Origin: Piscinibacter sp. HJYY11
GTDB lineage: Bacteria; Pseudomonadota; Gammaproteobacteria; Burkholderiales; Burkholderiaceae_C
Reading direction: 5' to 3'
Length of the DNA stretch: 64,000 nucleotides
Assembly: GCF_016735515.1 (NCBI RefSeq)
Contig: NZ_JAERQZ010000001.1
Coordinates: 1,612,001 to 1,676,000, forward strand
Part shown: positions 30,169 to 36,937 of the stretch, piece after piece
Numbering within the stretch: position 1 is the first letter of the stretch
Layout: every line of letters starts with the position of its first letter
The notes under the pieces: generated by a model
The model's database searches: none
What the model was told of the DNA's origin: nothing
Seen by the model: the letters and a program-made list of their open reading frames with translations, nothing else
Made by a program: the position numbers and the translations under genes

Positions 30169-31059
30169 TCAGCAGTCCCTGTCCACCACTTTGTTGGCGA
30201 GGTCGGCCAGCCGCTGCACGTCGGGCAGGTGGCTGCGGGTGAGCGCCGCGAGCGCCTTTTCGCGCAGCTCGCGGGCGTGCTGCCGGGCCGCATCGAGGCC
30301 CAGCACCGACACGTAGGTGGGTTTGTTCGCGTTCTGGTCTTTGCCAGCGGTCTTGCCCAGCGTTTCGGACGCCTGGGTCACGTCGAGGATGTCGTCGACC
30401 ACCTGGAAGGCCACGCCGATGGCGTCGCCATAGTCCGACAGCGCCTGCCACGCAGCGGGGCTGGCCTGGCCGCAGGCAGCGCCCATCAGCACGCTGCCCT
30501 GCAGCAGCGCGCCGGTCTTGCGGTGGTGCATGTCGCGCAGCGACTGCTCGTCGAGCGTGACGCCGATGCTGGCGAGGTCGATCGCCTGGCCGCCGGCCAT
30601 GCCGGCGTGGCCCGCCGAACGCGCCAGCAAGGAGCACAGCCGGGCCTGCAGTGCAGGCGGCACGCCCTCGTCGGGCGTCAACACCTCGAAGGCGAGGGCC
30701 TGCATCGCGTCACCGGCCAGCATGGCCTGCGCTTCGCCGAACTGCACGTGCACCGTGGGCTTGCCACGGCGCAGCACGTCGTTGTCCATGCAGGGCATGT
30801 CGTCGTGGATCAGGGAGTAGGCGTGAATCAGTTCCACTGCGCAGGCCGCGCGCAGGGCGGCCTCGCCTTCCGCGCCATGCACCGCTTCGGCCGCGGCCAT
30901 CACCAGCAGCGGGCGCAGGCGCTTGCCGCCGTCGAGCACGCCATAGCGCATGGCCTGGCCGAGGCCGGCCGGGGCCTGCAGCGGCACCCAGGCCGACAGT
31001 GCCGACTCGACCGTGTCGAGCTGGGTCCGGCACCACGTCTCGAAATCGACGCCCATCAT
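30169..31059 (-). CDS. ispA: Polyprenyl (farnesyl/geranyl) diphosphate synthase
   Basis: All-alpha prenyltransferase of 296 residues that builds farnesyl diphosphate from dimethylallyl and isopentenyl diphosphates. The first Asp-rich motif is '[12 protein letters not shown]' near 88-99, and the second is 'QVVDDILDV' near 226. 'GKRLRPLLV' near 46 binds diphosphate. The start at 31059 overlaps the xseB stop (ATGA), which decides it over the Met one codon later. It lies between xseB and dxs in one operon for isoprenoid precursors. Confidence 0.97.
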   Translation of the reverse strand: MMGVDFETWCRTQLDTVESALSAWVPLQAPAGLGQAMRYGVLDGGKRLRPLLVMAAAEAVHGAEGEAALRAACAVELIHAYSLIHDDMPCMDNDVLRRGKPTVHVQFGEAQAMLAGDAMQALAFEVLTPDEGVPPALQARLCSLLARSAGHAGMAGGQAIDLASIGVTLDEQSLRDMHHRKTGALLQGSVLMGAACGQASPAAWQALSDYGDAIGVAFQVVDDILDVTQASETLGKTAGKDQNANKPTYVSVLGLDAARQHARELREKALAALTRSHLPDVQRLADLANKVVDRDC

Positions 31060-31298
31060 TCGTTTTTCCAAGGCTTGAGTTGGCCCTCTTCGAGCACCTT
31101 CACCTGCTGCTCCACGGCGTCGAGCCGCTCGCGGCAGTAGTTCAGGAGGTCGGCGCCGCGGCGGTAGTTCTGCAGCAGGGCGTCGAGCGGGAGTTGTCCG
31201 CCCTCCATGGCCGCCACCAGGGCTTCCAGCTCGGCCAGGGCGTCTTCGTAGTTCTGAGGCGCCGGGCTGGCAGGCGGGGTGGTAGGAGTCTTGGCCAT
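31056..31298 (-). CDS. xseB: Exodeoxyribonuclease VII small subunit
   Basis: Small subunit of ExoVII, 80 residues, predicted helical, that joins XseA to degrade single-stranded DNA. The pattern '[44 protein letters not shown]' (a long coiled pair of helices) is the family signature; only parts are quoted in full here. The start at 31298 gives the typical Pro/Thr-rich short N-terminus. It heads the xseB-ispA-dxs operon. The 264 bp upstream are shared with the divergent Rieske gene. Confidence 0.93.
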   Translation of the reverse strand: MAKTPTTPPASPAPQNYEDALAELEALVAAMEGGQLPLDALLQNYRRGADLLNYCRERLDAVEQQVKVLEEGQLKPWKNE

Positions 31299-31421
31299 CT
31301 TGGTGCGCAAAGCCGGGATTGTAGTCAGCCGGCACCCGCGGGCGGGCCCCGGCAAACGCCTAGCGCCAGAGGTGATGCAGGTCAACCACGCACCCCCAAA
31401 AGGGCCATCGACACCCCTGGG

Positions 31422-31562
31422 TACAATCCGCGTCCCTCGCTGAATGACCGGGCTTAGGCATCGCACCGAACCCGTCCGCGCCGTGCGCAGCGATGAGCCC
31501 CACCCGAGGCTTGCGGCCCTGGGTGGCACGTTCACCATCGGTCAAAAGGAAACCTCGGGATC
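31422..31562 (+). promoter_or_regulatory. Promoter and structured leader of the second Rieske gene
   Basis: A TACAAT -10-like element (31422-31427) is followed by about 130 untranslated bases able to fold. A closing stem TCGCTG/CAGCGA (31437-31442 with 31488-31493) encloses CGGG/CCCG (31449-31452 with 31471-31474) and GCGC/GCGC with a CGT loop (31478-31488). A second hairpin pairs CCACCC with GGGTGG (31500-31505, 31521-31526). A 25-codon reading frame (31493-31570) overlaps the Rieske start. The AAAAGGAAA stretch near 31543 may be the ribosome site. I do not recognise a known riboswitch class. Confidence 0.4.
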
Positions 31563-32690
31563 ATGTCTGACCTGAGCCTTGCTCTCCCCGCTCTGGGGCC
31601 CTCTCACCTGGAGCAACCTCGCCTCCAGCTCCCCGTCTCCTCCTACTTCGACGACGACCTCCATCGCCGCGAGATGGAGCTGATCTTCCAGCACGGCCCG
31701 CGCTACCTCGGGCACGAACTCGCCGTGCCGGAGGTCGGCGACCACTACGCCCTGCCCCAGGAAGGGGAAGGCCGGGCCCTGGTGCGCACCGCCCAGGGCA
31801 TCGAGCTGATCTCCAACGTCTGCCGCCATCGCCAGGCGGTGATGATGAAAGGCCGCGGCCACACGGGGCAGAACATCGTCTGCCCGCTGCACCGCTGGAC
31901 CTACGACCTGAAGGGCCAGTTGATCGGCGCCCCGCATTTCCAGCAGGACCCCTGCCTGCACCTCAACCGCTACAAGACGCGGACGTGGAACGGCATGGTC
32001 TTCGAGGACAACGGCCGCGACGTCGCTGCGGAGCTCGCCACGCTCGGCCCGCGGGCCGACCTCGACTTCAGCGGCTACGTGCTGGACAAGGTCCACATGC
32101 ACGAGTGCGACTACAACTGGAAGACCTTCATCGAGGTCTACCTCGAGGATTACCACGTCGGCCCCTTCCACCCGGGGCTCTCGCAGTTCGTCACCTGCGA
32201 CGACCTGAGCTGGGAATTCGGCCGCCACCACTCGGTGCAGACGGTGGGCGTGAACAAGGGCTTCGCGAAGGCCGGCTCGGCCACCTACCTCAAGTGGCAC
32301 GAGGCGGTGCTGAAGTTCCGCGACGGCCAGCCGCCGAAGCAGGGCGCCATCTGGCTCACCTACTACCCGAACATCATGGTCGAGTGGTACCCGCACGTGC
32401 TGGTGGTGTCGACGCTCTACCCCAAGGGCCCGCAGAAGACGCTCAACGTGGTGGAGTTCTTCTACCCCGAGGAGATCACCGCCTTCGAGCGCGAGTTCGT
32501 CGAGGCGCAGCAGGCGGCCTACATGGAGACCTGCGTGGAAGACGACGAGATCGCGATGCGCATGGATGCGGGCCGCAAGGCCTTGTGGGAGCGCGGTGAC
32601 AACGAGGCCGGCCCCTACCAGTCGCCGATGGAAGACGGCATGGAAGAGTTCCACGCCTGGTATCGCCGCGCGATGAACTACCGCGGCTGA
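31563..32690 (+). CDS. Rieske 2Fe-2S ring-hydroxylating oxygenase alpha subunit
   Basis: Rieske oxygenase of 375 residues. 2Fe-2S ligands are C87-x-H89 and C107-x2-H110. The catalytic iron region reads 'NWKTFIEVYLEDYHVGPFH', with histidines H198 and H203, the pattern seen in quaternary-ammonium (choline/betaine/carnitine-like) and related oxygenases more than in benzoate types. No reductase gene adjoins it. It is divergent from xseB-ispA-dxs and overlaps the EamA gene downstream (TGATG). Substrate unknown; a link to isoprenoid or membrane metabolism would be guesswork from position. Confidence 0.9.
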   Translation: MSDLSLALPALGPSHLEQPRLQLPVSSYFDDDLHRREMELIFQHGPRYLGHELAVPEVGDHYALPQEGEGRALVRTAQGIELISNVCRHRQAVMMKGRGHTGQNIVCPLHRWTYDLKGQLIGAPHFQQDPCLHLNRYKTRTWNGMVFEDNGRDVAAELATLGPRADLDFSGYVLDKVHMHECDYNWKTFIEVYLEDYHVGPFHPGLSQFVTCDDLSWEFGRHHSVQTVGVNKGFAKAGSATYLKWHEAVLKFRDGQPPKQGAIWLTYYPNIMVEWYPHVLVVSTLYPKGPQKTLNVVEFFYPEEITAFEREFVEAQQAAYMETCVEDDEIAMRMDAGRKALWERGDNEAGPYQSPMEDGMEEFHAWYRRAMNYRG

Positions 32691-33592
32691 TGGGAAGACT
32701 CTCCGCGCCGGCGCTCATGGTGCTGGCGTCCTTCCTCTTCGCCACCATGAGCGTGTGCGTGAAGCTCGCCAGCGAGCTCTACGACACCGCCGAGATCGTC
32801 TTCTACCGCGGCATGGTGGGCGCGGTCGTGCTGTTCCTGGTGGCCAGGCGCCAGGGCGGCACGCTGCGCACGCCGGTGCCGGCGATGCATTTCTGGCGCA
32901 GCGTGAGCGGCGTGCTTGCGCTGGGCCTGTGGTTCTACGCCATCGGCAACCTCCCGCTCGCCACCGCGATGACGCTCAACTACATGTCGTCGGTGTGGAT
33001 GGCGCTCTTCCTCATCGGCGGCGCAGTGATGCTGGGCACGTCGAAGGTCGACGGCCGGCTGGTCGCCACCGTGCTGCTGGGCTTCATCGGCGTGGCGCTG
33101 ATCCTGCGGCCGACCATCGAGCAGAACCAGCTCTGGCACGGCCTCATCGGCCTGATGTCGGGCGTGCTCGCCGCCACCGCCTACCTGCAGGTAACGGCCC
33201 TCGGCCGCGCCGGCGAGCCGGTCTACCGCATCGTCTTCTACTTCTCGGTGGGCGGCATGCTGCTGGGTCTCGTCACGGCGCTCGCAAGCGGCGGCTTGTC
33301 CACCCACACGACCTGGCAAGGCCCCGTGCTCCTGCTCGCCGTGGGCGTGCTTGCGACCGTGGCGCAGATGATGATGACGCGCGCCTACGGCGTGGGCCGG
33401 CCACTCGTCAACGCCAGCCTGCAGTACCTGGGCATCGCGTTTTCGTTCCTCTACGGCGCGCTGCTCTTCAACGACAAGATCACCTGGATGGCGGTGCTGG
33501 GCATGTGCTTCATCGTCGCCTCGGGCCTGGGCGCCACGCTGCTGCGCAGCCGCACCGCCTTCAAGGACACCACCACCCCCACCGAAAGCTGA
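32690..33592 (+). CDS. EamA family (DMT) transporter
   Basis: Ten-helix exporter of 300 residues with two EamA repeats; the N-terminal 'FLFATMSVCVKLASELYDTAEIVFYRGM' matches a common Burkholderiales subgroup, quoted partly. Its start overlaps the stop of the Rieske gene, and the sulfurtransferase follows after four bases, so oxygenase, exporter and sulfurtransferase are probably co-expressed. The substrate is unknown. Confidence 0.9.
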   Translation: MGRLSAPALMVLASFLFATMSVCVKLASELYDTAEIVFYRGMVGAVVLFLVARRQGGTLRTPVPAMHFWRSVSGVLALGLWFYAIGNLPLATAMTLNYMSSVWMALFLIGGAVMLGTSKVDGRLVATVLLGFIGVALILRPTIEQNQLWHGLIGLMSGVLAATAYLQVTALGRAGEPVYRIVFYFSVGGMLLGLVTALASGGLSTHTTWQGPVLLLAVGVLATVAQMMMTRAYGVGRPLVNASLQYLGIAFSFLYGALLFNDKITWMAVLGMCFIVASGLGATLLRSRTAFKDTTTPTES

Positions 33593-33596
33593 GCCC

Positions 33597-34439
33597 ATGC
33601 ACCCCTTGATCAGCGCTACCGACCTGCGAGACCTGCTGGCCCGCCGCCCGGAGACCGTGCTGCTCGATTGCAGCTTCGACCTCGCAGACCCCACCGCCGG
33701 TGAACGCAGCTACGCCGAAGGCCACCTGCCCGGCGCGCACTACGCGCACCTCGACCGCGACCTGTCGGGCGCGAAGACCGGCCGCAACGGCCGCCACCCG
33801 CTGCGCGAACGTGCCGACTACGCGGCCTGGATGGGCCGCACGGGCATCGCTCCGGGGCTGCCGGTCGTCGTCTACGACCGGCAGGCCGGCATGTTCGCCG
33901 TGCGGGCCTGGTGGGTGCTGCGCTGGATGGGCCATGACGCGGTGGCGCTGCTCGATGGCGGCCTGCAGGCGTGGACCGCGGCCGGCGCACCGCTCACGGC
34001 CGATGTGCCCGCCCCGCGTGCAACGGCGCCCTACCCCGAGCTGCCGCCCGCCATGCCGCGCATCGATGCCTCGCAGTTGCAGCAGCGCCTAAGCGAGGTG
34101 CTCGTGCTCGACGCCCGCGCCCCCGAGCGCTACCGCGGCGACGTCGAGCCGCTCGACCCGGTGGCCGGCCACATTCCCGGCGCCGTGAATCGCTTCTTCA
34201 AGGACAACCTGCAGCCCGATGGCCGCTTCAAGCCGGCCGATCAGCTCAAGCGCGAGTTCGACGCCCTCCTCCCCGACGAGCGCCAGGTCGTGCACAGCTG
34301 CGGCTCGGGCGTCACCTCGTGCCACAACCTGCTGGCGATGGAAGTGGCCGGCTTCGGCCGTTCGCGCCTGTATGCCGGGTCCTGGAGCGAGTGGTGCAGT
34401 GAACCAACCCGGCCAGTCTCCAAGGGCCCGCGACCGTAA
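33597..34439 (+). CDS. Sulfurtransferase (3-mercaptopyruvate type, two rhodanese domains)
   Basis: Two tandem rhodanese domains, 280 residues: an inactive N-terminal one (about 5-130) and a catalytic C-terminal one (about 155-275). The active-site loop reads C235-G-S-G-V-T, the CG[ST]GVT pattern typical of 3-mercaptopyruvate sulfurtransferase (SseA) rather than thiosulfate rhodanese (CRxGx[RT]). It transfers sulfane sulfur to thiols or cyanide. It lies four bases after EamA. An Anr/FNR-like site begins right after its stop and belongs to the next gene. Confidence 0.93.
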   Translation: MHPLISATDLRDLLARRPETVLLDCSFDLADPTAGERSYAEGHLPGAHYAHLDRDLSGAKTGRNGRHPLRERADYAAWMGRTGIAPGLPVVVYDRQAGMFAVRAWWVLRWMGHDAVALLDGGLQAWTAAGAPLTADVPAPRATAPYPELPPAMPRIDASQLQQRLSEVLVLDARAPERYRGDVEPLDPVAGHIPGAVNRFFKDNLQPDGRFKPADQLKREFDALLPDERQVVHSCGSGVTSCHNLLAMEVAGFGRSRLYAGSWSEWCSEPTRPVSKGPRP

Positions 34440-34442
34440 GGG

Positions 34443-34456
34443 TTGACCTACGTCAG
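34443..34456 (+). promoter_or_regulatory. Anr/FNR-like binding site upstream of uspA
   Basis: TTGAC-CTAC-GTCAG matches the Anr/FNR/Dnr consensus TTGAY-N4-RTCAA at nine of ten informative bases. A -35-like TTGACC (34474-34479) and a weak -10-like TACCTT (34497-34502) follow at 17-bp spacing. This places the site roughly 60 bp before the expected start point, near the class I position of -61.5. The inference is oxygen-limited activation of uspA. Confidence 0.5.
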
Positions 34457-34538
34457 CCCGCTCTTCGGCCCCGTTGACCCGCCGCCGCGGTGGGACTACC
34501 TTCGCGTTGAACGCCTCCGTTCGCCACTGGAGCTGATC

Positions 34539-34973
34539 ATGTTCAACCGCATCCTGGTTCCCACCGACGGCTCGGACATCACCCAAAAGGCCGTGGCCAC
34601 CGCCATCACGCTGGCGAAGTCCGTGAACGCGAAGCTTTACACGCTGAGCGTGAAGGAGCCCTTCCCCTACAGCGCCATCTCCGAGATGCAGCCCACGCCG
34701 CCGCAGGAGTTCTTCGACGCGCAGGAGCGCATCGCCGCCGCGCGAGTCAAGGAGGTGCGTGACTTGGCCGGCACCAGCGGCCTGGCCTGCGAAGGCCACA
34801 CCGTGGAAGCCCTGCACCCGTGGGAAGCCATCATCGAGCACGCCAAGCGCCACGAGTGCGACCTGATCGTGATGGCCTCGCACGGCCGCCGGGGCGTGAC
34901 CGCCCTGCTGCTCGGCAGCGAGACGCAGAAGGTCCTCACGCACACCAACATTCCCGTGTTGGTCGTGCGCTAG
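34539..34973 (+). CDS. Universal stress protein UspA family
   Basis: Single Usp domain, 144 residues. The N-terminus 'ILVPTDGSD' and the C-terminal nucleotide loop 'ASHGRRGVTALLLGSETQKVL' (G-x9-G-S form) suggest an ATP-binding Usp. 'IPVLVVR' at the end is typical. The start at 34539 was chosen as the Met beginning the conserved strand; the open frame upstream of it is the promoter region. It stands alone behind an Anr/FNR-like box and is convergent with the ZIP gene. Confidence 0.93.
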   Translation: MFNRILVPTDGSDITQKAVATAITLAKSVNAKLYTLSVKEPFPYSAISEMQPTPPQEFFDAQERIAAARVKEVRDLAGTSGLACEGHTVEALHPWEAIIEHAKRHECDLIVMASHGRRGVTALLLGSETQKVLTHTNIPVLVVR

Positions 34974-34980
34974 GCCCGGG

Positions 34981-35757
34981 TCAGTGGTGGTGCATCCCCC
35001 GCACCACCAGCGCGATGATCACCATGCCCACCGCCAGCCAGGCGAGCTGGGCGATGGTGTCGCGTGCCGACAGTCGGTGCTGCAGCTGCGGGATGAGGTC
35101 GGCCACTGCCACGTAGATGAAGCTGCTCGCCGCGACCACCAGCAGGTAGGGAAAGAGGTCGACCCACGGGCCAACGATGAAGTAGCCGAGCACCCCGCCC
35201 GCCACCGCTGCGAGGCCTGACATCGCGTTGTAGAGCAACGCCTTCGAGCGGCTCAGGCCGGCGTTCAGCAGCACGATGTAGTCGCCGACCTCCTGCGGGA
35301 TCTCGTGCGCGATGATCGCCAGCGCCGTCACGATGCCCACCTGCGTGTCGGTCAGGAAGGCGGCCGCGATGATCACGCCGTCGCAGAAGTTGTGGATGCT
35401 GTCGCCGAGCAGCACGCTCCAGCCGCCGCGGCCGGCCTGATGCTTGTCGAAGTGGTGATGGTGGTGGTGGCCGTCGCCCTCGTGATGGTGGCTGTGGCGG
35501 TAGAGCTCGGCCTTCTCGAGCAGGAAGAAGAAGATCAGCCCCGCCAGCAGCGTGGCAAACAGCGCCTGCGGGCTCGCGTTGCTCTCGAAGGCCTCGGGCA
35601 GCACGTTGAGCAAGGCGGTGGCGAGCAGCACGCCGGCCGACAGGCTGACCAGGTGGTGCACCACGCGGCTGAGCACGCCCACCGTGAGGCTGGCGGCGAT
35701 CAGCACCGAGAGCAGGCCGCCGGCGAGCGTGGCCGCGAGGATGTAGAGGAGGGTCAT
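34981..35757 (-). CDS. ZIP family metal transporter
   Basis: Eight-helix divalent-metal (zinc or iron) transporter, 258 residues. A His-rich cytosolic loop at about 88-106 (eleven His) binds metal. Helix 4 has 'HNFCDG' (122-127) and helix 5 'HEIPQEVGD' (151-159), the paired metal-site motifs of the family. The start at 35757 begins directly with the first helix; the longer open frame upstream runs through the terminators. No Zur-like palindrome was evident upstream. Confidence 0.94.
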   Translation of the reverse strand: MTLLYILAATLAGGLLSVLIAASLTVGVLSRVVHHLVSLSAGVLLATALLNVLPEAFESNASPQALFATLLAGLIFFFLLEKAELYRHSHHHEGDGHHHHHHFDKHQAGRGGWSVLLGDSIHNFCDGVIIAAAFLTDTQVGIVTALAIIAHEIPQEVGDYIVLLNAGLSRSKALLYNAMSGLAAVAGGVLGYFIVGPWVDLFPYLLVVAASSFIYVAVADLIPQLQHRLSARDTIAQLAWLAVGMVIIALVVRGMHHH

Positions 35758-35795
35758 CGGATCACAAAAAAGCCGCGAGAAACCTCGGCCCGCGC

Positions 35796-35822
35796 AAAAA
35801 AAGCCGCGCGAGGTGCGCGGCT
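35796..35822 (-). terminator. Rho-independent terminator after the dienelactone hydrolase gene
   Basis: On the minus strand an 8-bp stem (AGCCGCGC / GCGCGGCT) with a 5-base loop is followed by seven T residues. A weaker hairpin with another A/T-run (35766-35790) follows, resembling a decayed second copy. They lie between the hydrolase stop and the ZIP start. Confidence 0.88.
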
Positions 35823-35843
35823 CGTTTTCGAAAGACGCAGGTT

Positions 35844-36716
35844 TCAGGCCACGCCGTTCGCCTTGAACCAGGCCACCGCGCGCTTCCATCCGTCTTCGGC
35901 GGCTTCCTTGCGGTAGCTCGGCCGGTAGTCGGCGTGGAAGGCATGCGGCGTGTCGGGGTAGACCACGAACTCCGACTTCTTGGCCGCAGCGCTGCCAGTG
36001 CTCAAGGCGGCTTTCATCTTATCAACCGTGTCAACGGGAATGCCGGTGTCCGCCGCACCGTAGAGGCCCAGCACCGGGCCGTTGAGCTTGCCAGCCAGCT
36101 CGACCGGGTGGGCCGGCGTCAGCGGCGTGCTGTTGCCCACCAGTCGGCCGTACCAGGCCACGCCCGCCTTCACGGCCGGGTTGTGCGCGGTGTAGAGCCA
36201 GGTGATGCGGCCGCCCCAGCAGAAGCCGGTCACGCCCAGCTTGGCGGTGTCGCCCCCATTGCCCTGGGCCCAGGCGACCGTCGCGTCGAGGTCGCGCATC
36301 ACCTGTTCGTCGGGCACCTTGGCGATCACCTCGCTCATCAGCTTGGCGATCTCGGTGTACGACTTGGCGTCGCCCTGACGCACGAAGAGCTCGGGGGCGA
36401 TGGCCAGGTAGCCGAGCTTGGCGAAGCGTCGCGCCACGTCGGCGATGTGCTCGTGCACGCCGAAGATCTCGGAGATCACGAGGATCACCGGCAGGCCCGT
36501 CTTGCCGGCCGGCGCCGCGCGGTAGGCGGGCATCTTGAAGTCGCCGACGGGGATGGTCACCTCGCCGGCGGTGAGGCCGGTGGTGTCGGTCTTGATCGTC
36601 TGTGCGGCCACCGGCAGCACGGCGGCGGCGAAACCGCTGCCCACGGCCGTTTGCATGAAGCCGCGGCGGTTGAAGTCTCGGGTCGGGGTGAGGCTGTCCA
36701 GGTCCTTGCTGAGCAT
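35844..36716 (-). CDS. Dienelactone hydrolase family protein, Tat-exported
   Basis: Alpha/beta hydrolase of 290 residues. A twin-arginine signal 'NRRGFM' (16-21) and hydrophobic stretch to about residue 38 indicate export of the folded protein to the periplasm, unusual for classical cytosolic DLH. The Cys-His-Asp triad is C166 in 'GFCWGGR', D223 and H258, and E83 in 'VISEIFG' matches the switch Glu of DLH. The start at 36716 places the Tat motif correctly. The natural substrate is unknown. It is divergent from the GGDEF-EAL gene. Confidence 0.92.
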   Translation of the reverse strand: MLSKDLDSLTPTRDFNRRGFMQTAVGSGFAAAVLPVAAQTIKTDTTGLTAGEVTIPVGDFKMPAYRAAPAGKTGLPVILVISEIFGVHEHIADVARRFAKLGYLAIAPELFVRQGDAKSYTEIAKLMSEVIAKVPDEQVMRDLDATVAWAQGNGGDTAKLGVTGFCWGGRITWLYTAHNPAVKAGVAWYGRLVGNSTPLTPAHPVELAGKLNGPVLGLYGAADTGIPVDTVDKMKAALSTGSAAAKKSEFVVYPDTPHAFHADYRPSYRKEAAEDGWKRAVAWFKANGVA

Positions 36717-36937
36717 GCGAGTCTCCGAGGGTGGTGAGGAAGGAGGCGGCGATTCTAGGAAGCGGCGTGAAACAGTGCACGGGTACGGCCTCACCCCGCG
36801 CTTGCGGGGGCGCCACACGCCGCCTCGAAAAGCGGCACTTTTCGCGCGCTGCCTTGCGCGCGTGCGCTGGCGCCCTTGCGCGCACTCGCAGCAGCGGCAA
36901 TCCTCGCCCTTCGCTGCCCCACCCTGCCGTCCCCACC

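Noticed and set aside
28224..30242. Long plus-strand open frame (672 codons) antisense to dxs
   Set aside because: It is rich in Arg, His, Gly and Ala with no domain, and exists because high-GC third positions suppress stops opposite a real gene. dxs explains the region.
31493..31570. 25-codon upstream frame overlapping the second Rieske start
   Set aside because: No ribosome site precedes it and its composition is unremarkable; mentioned within the leader but not called as a gene.
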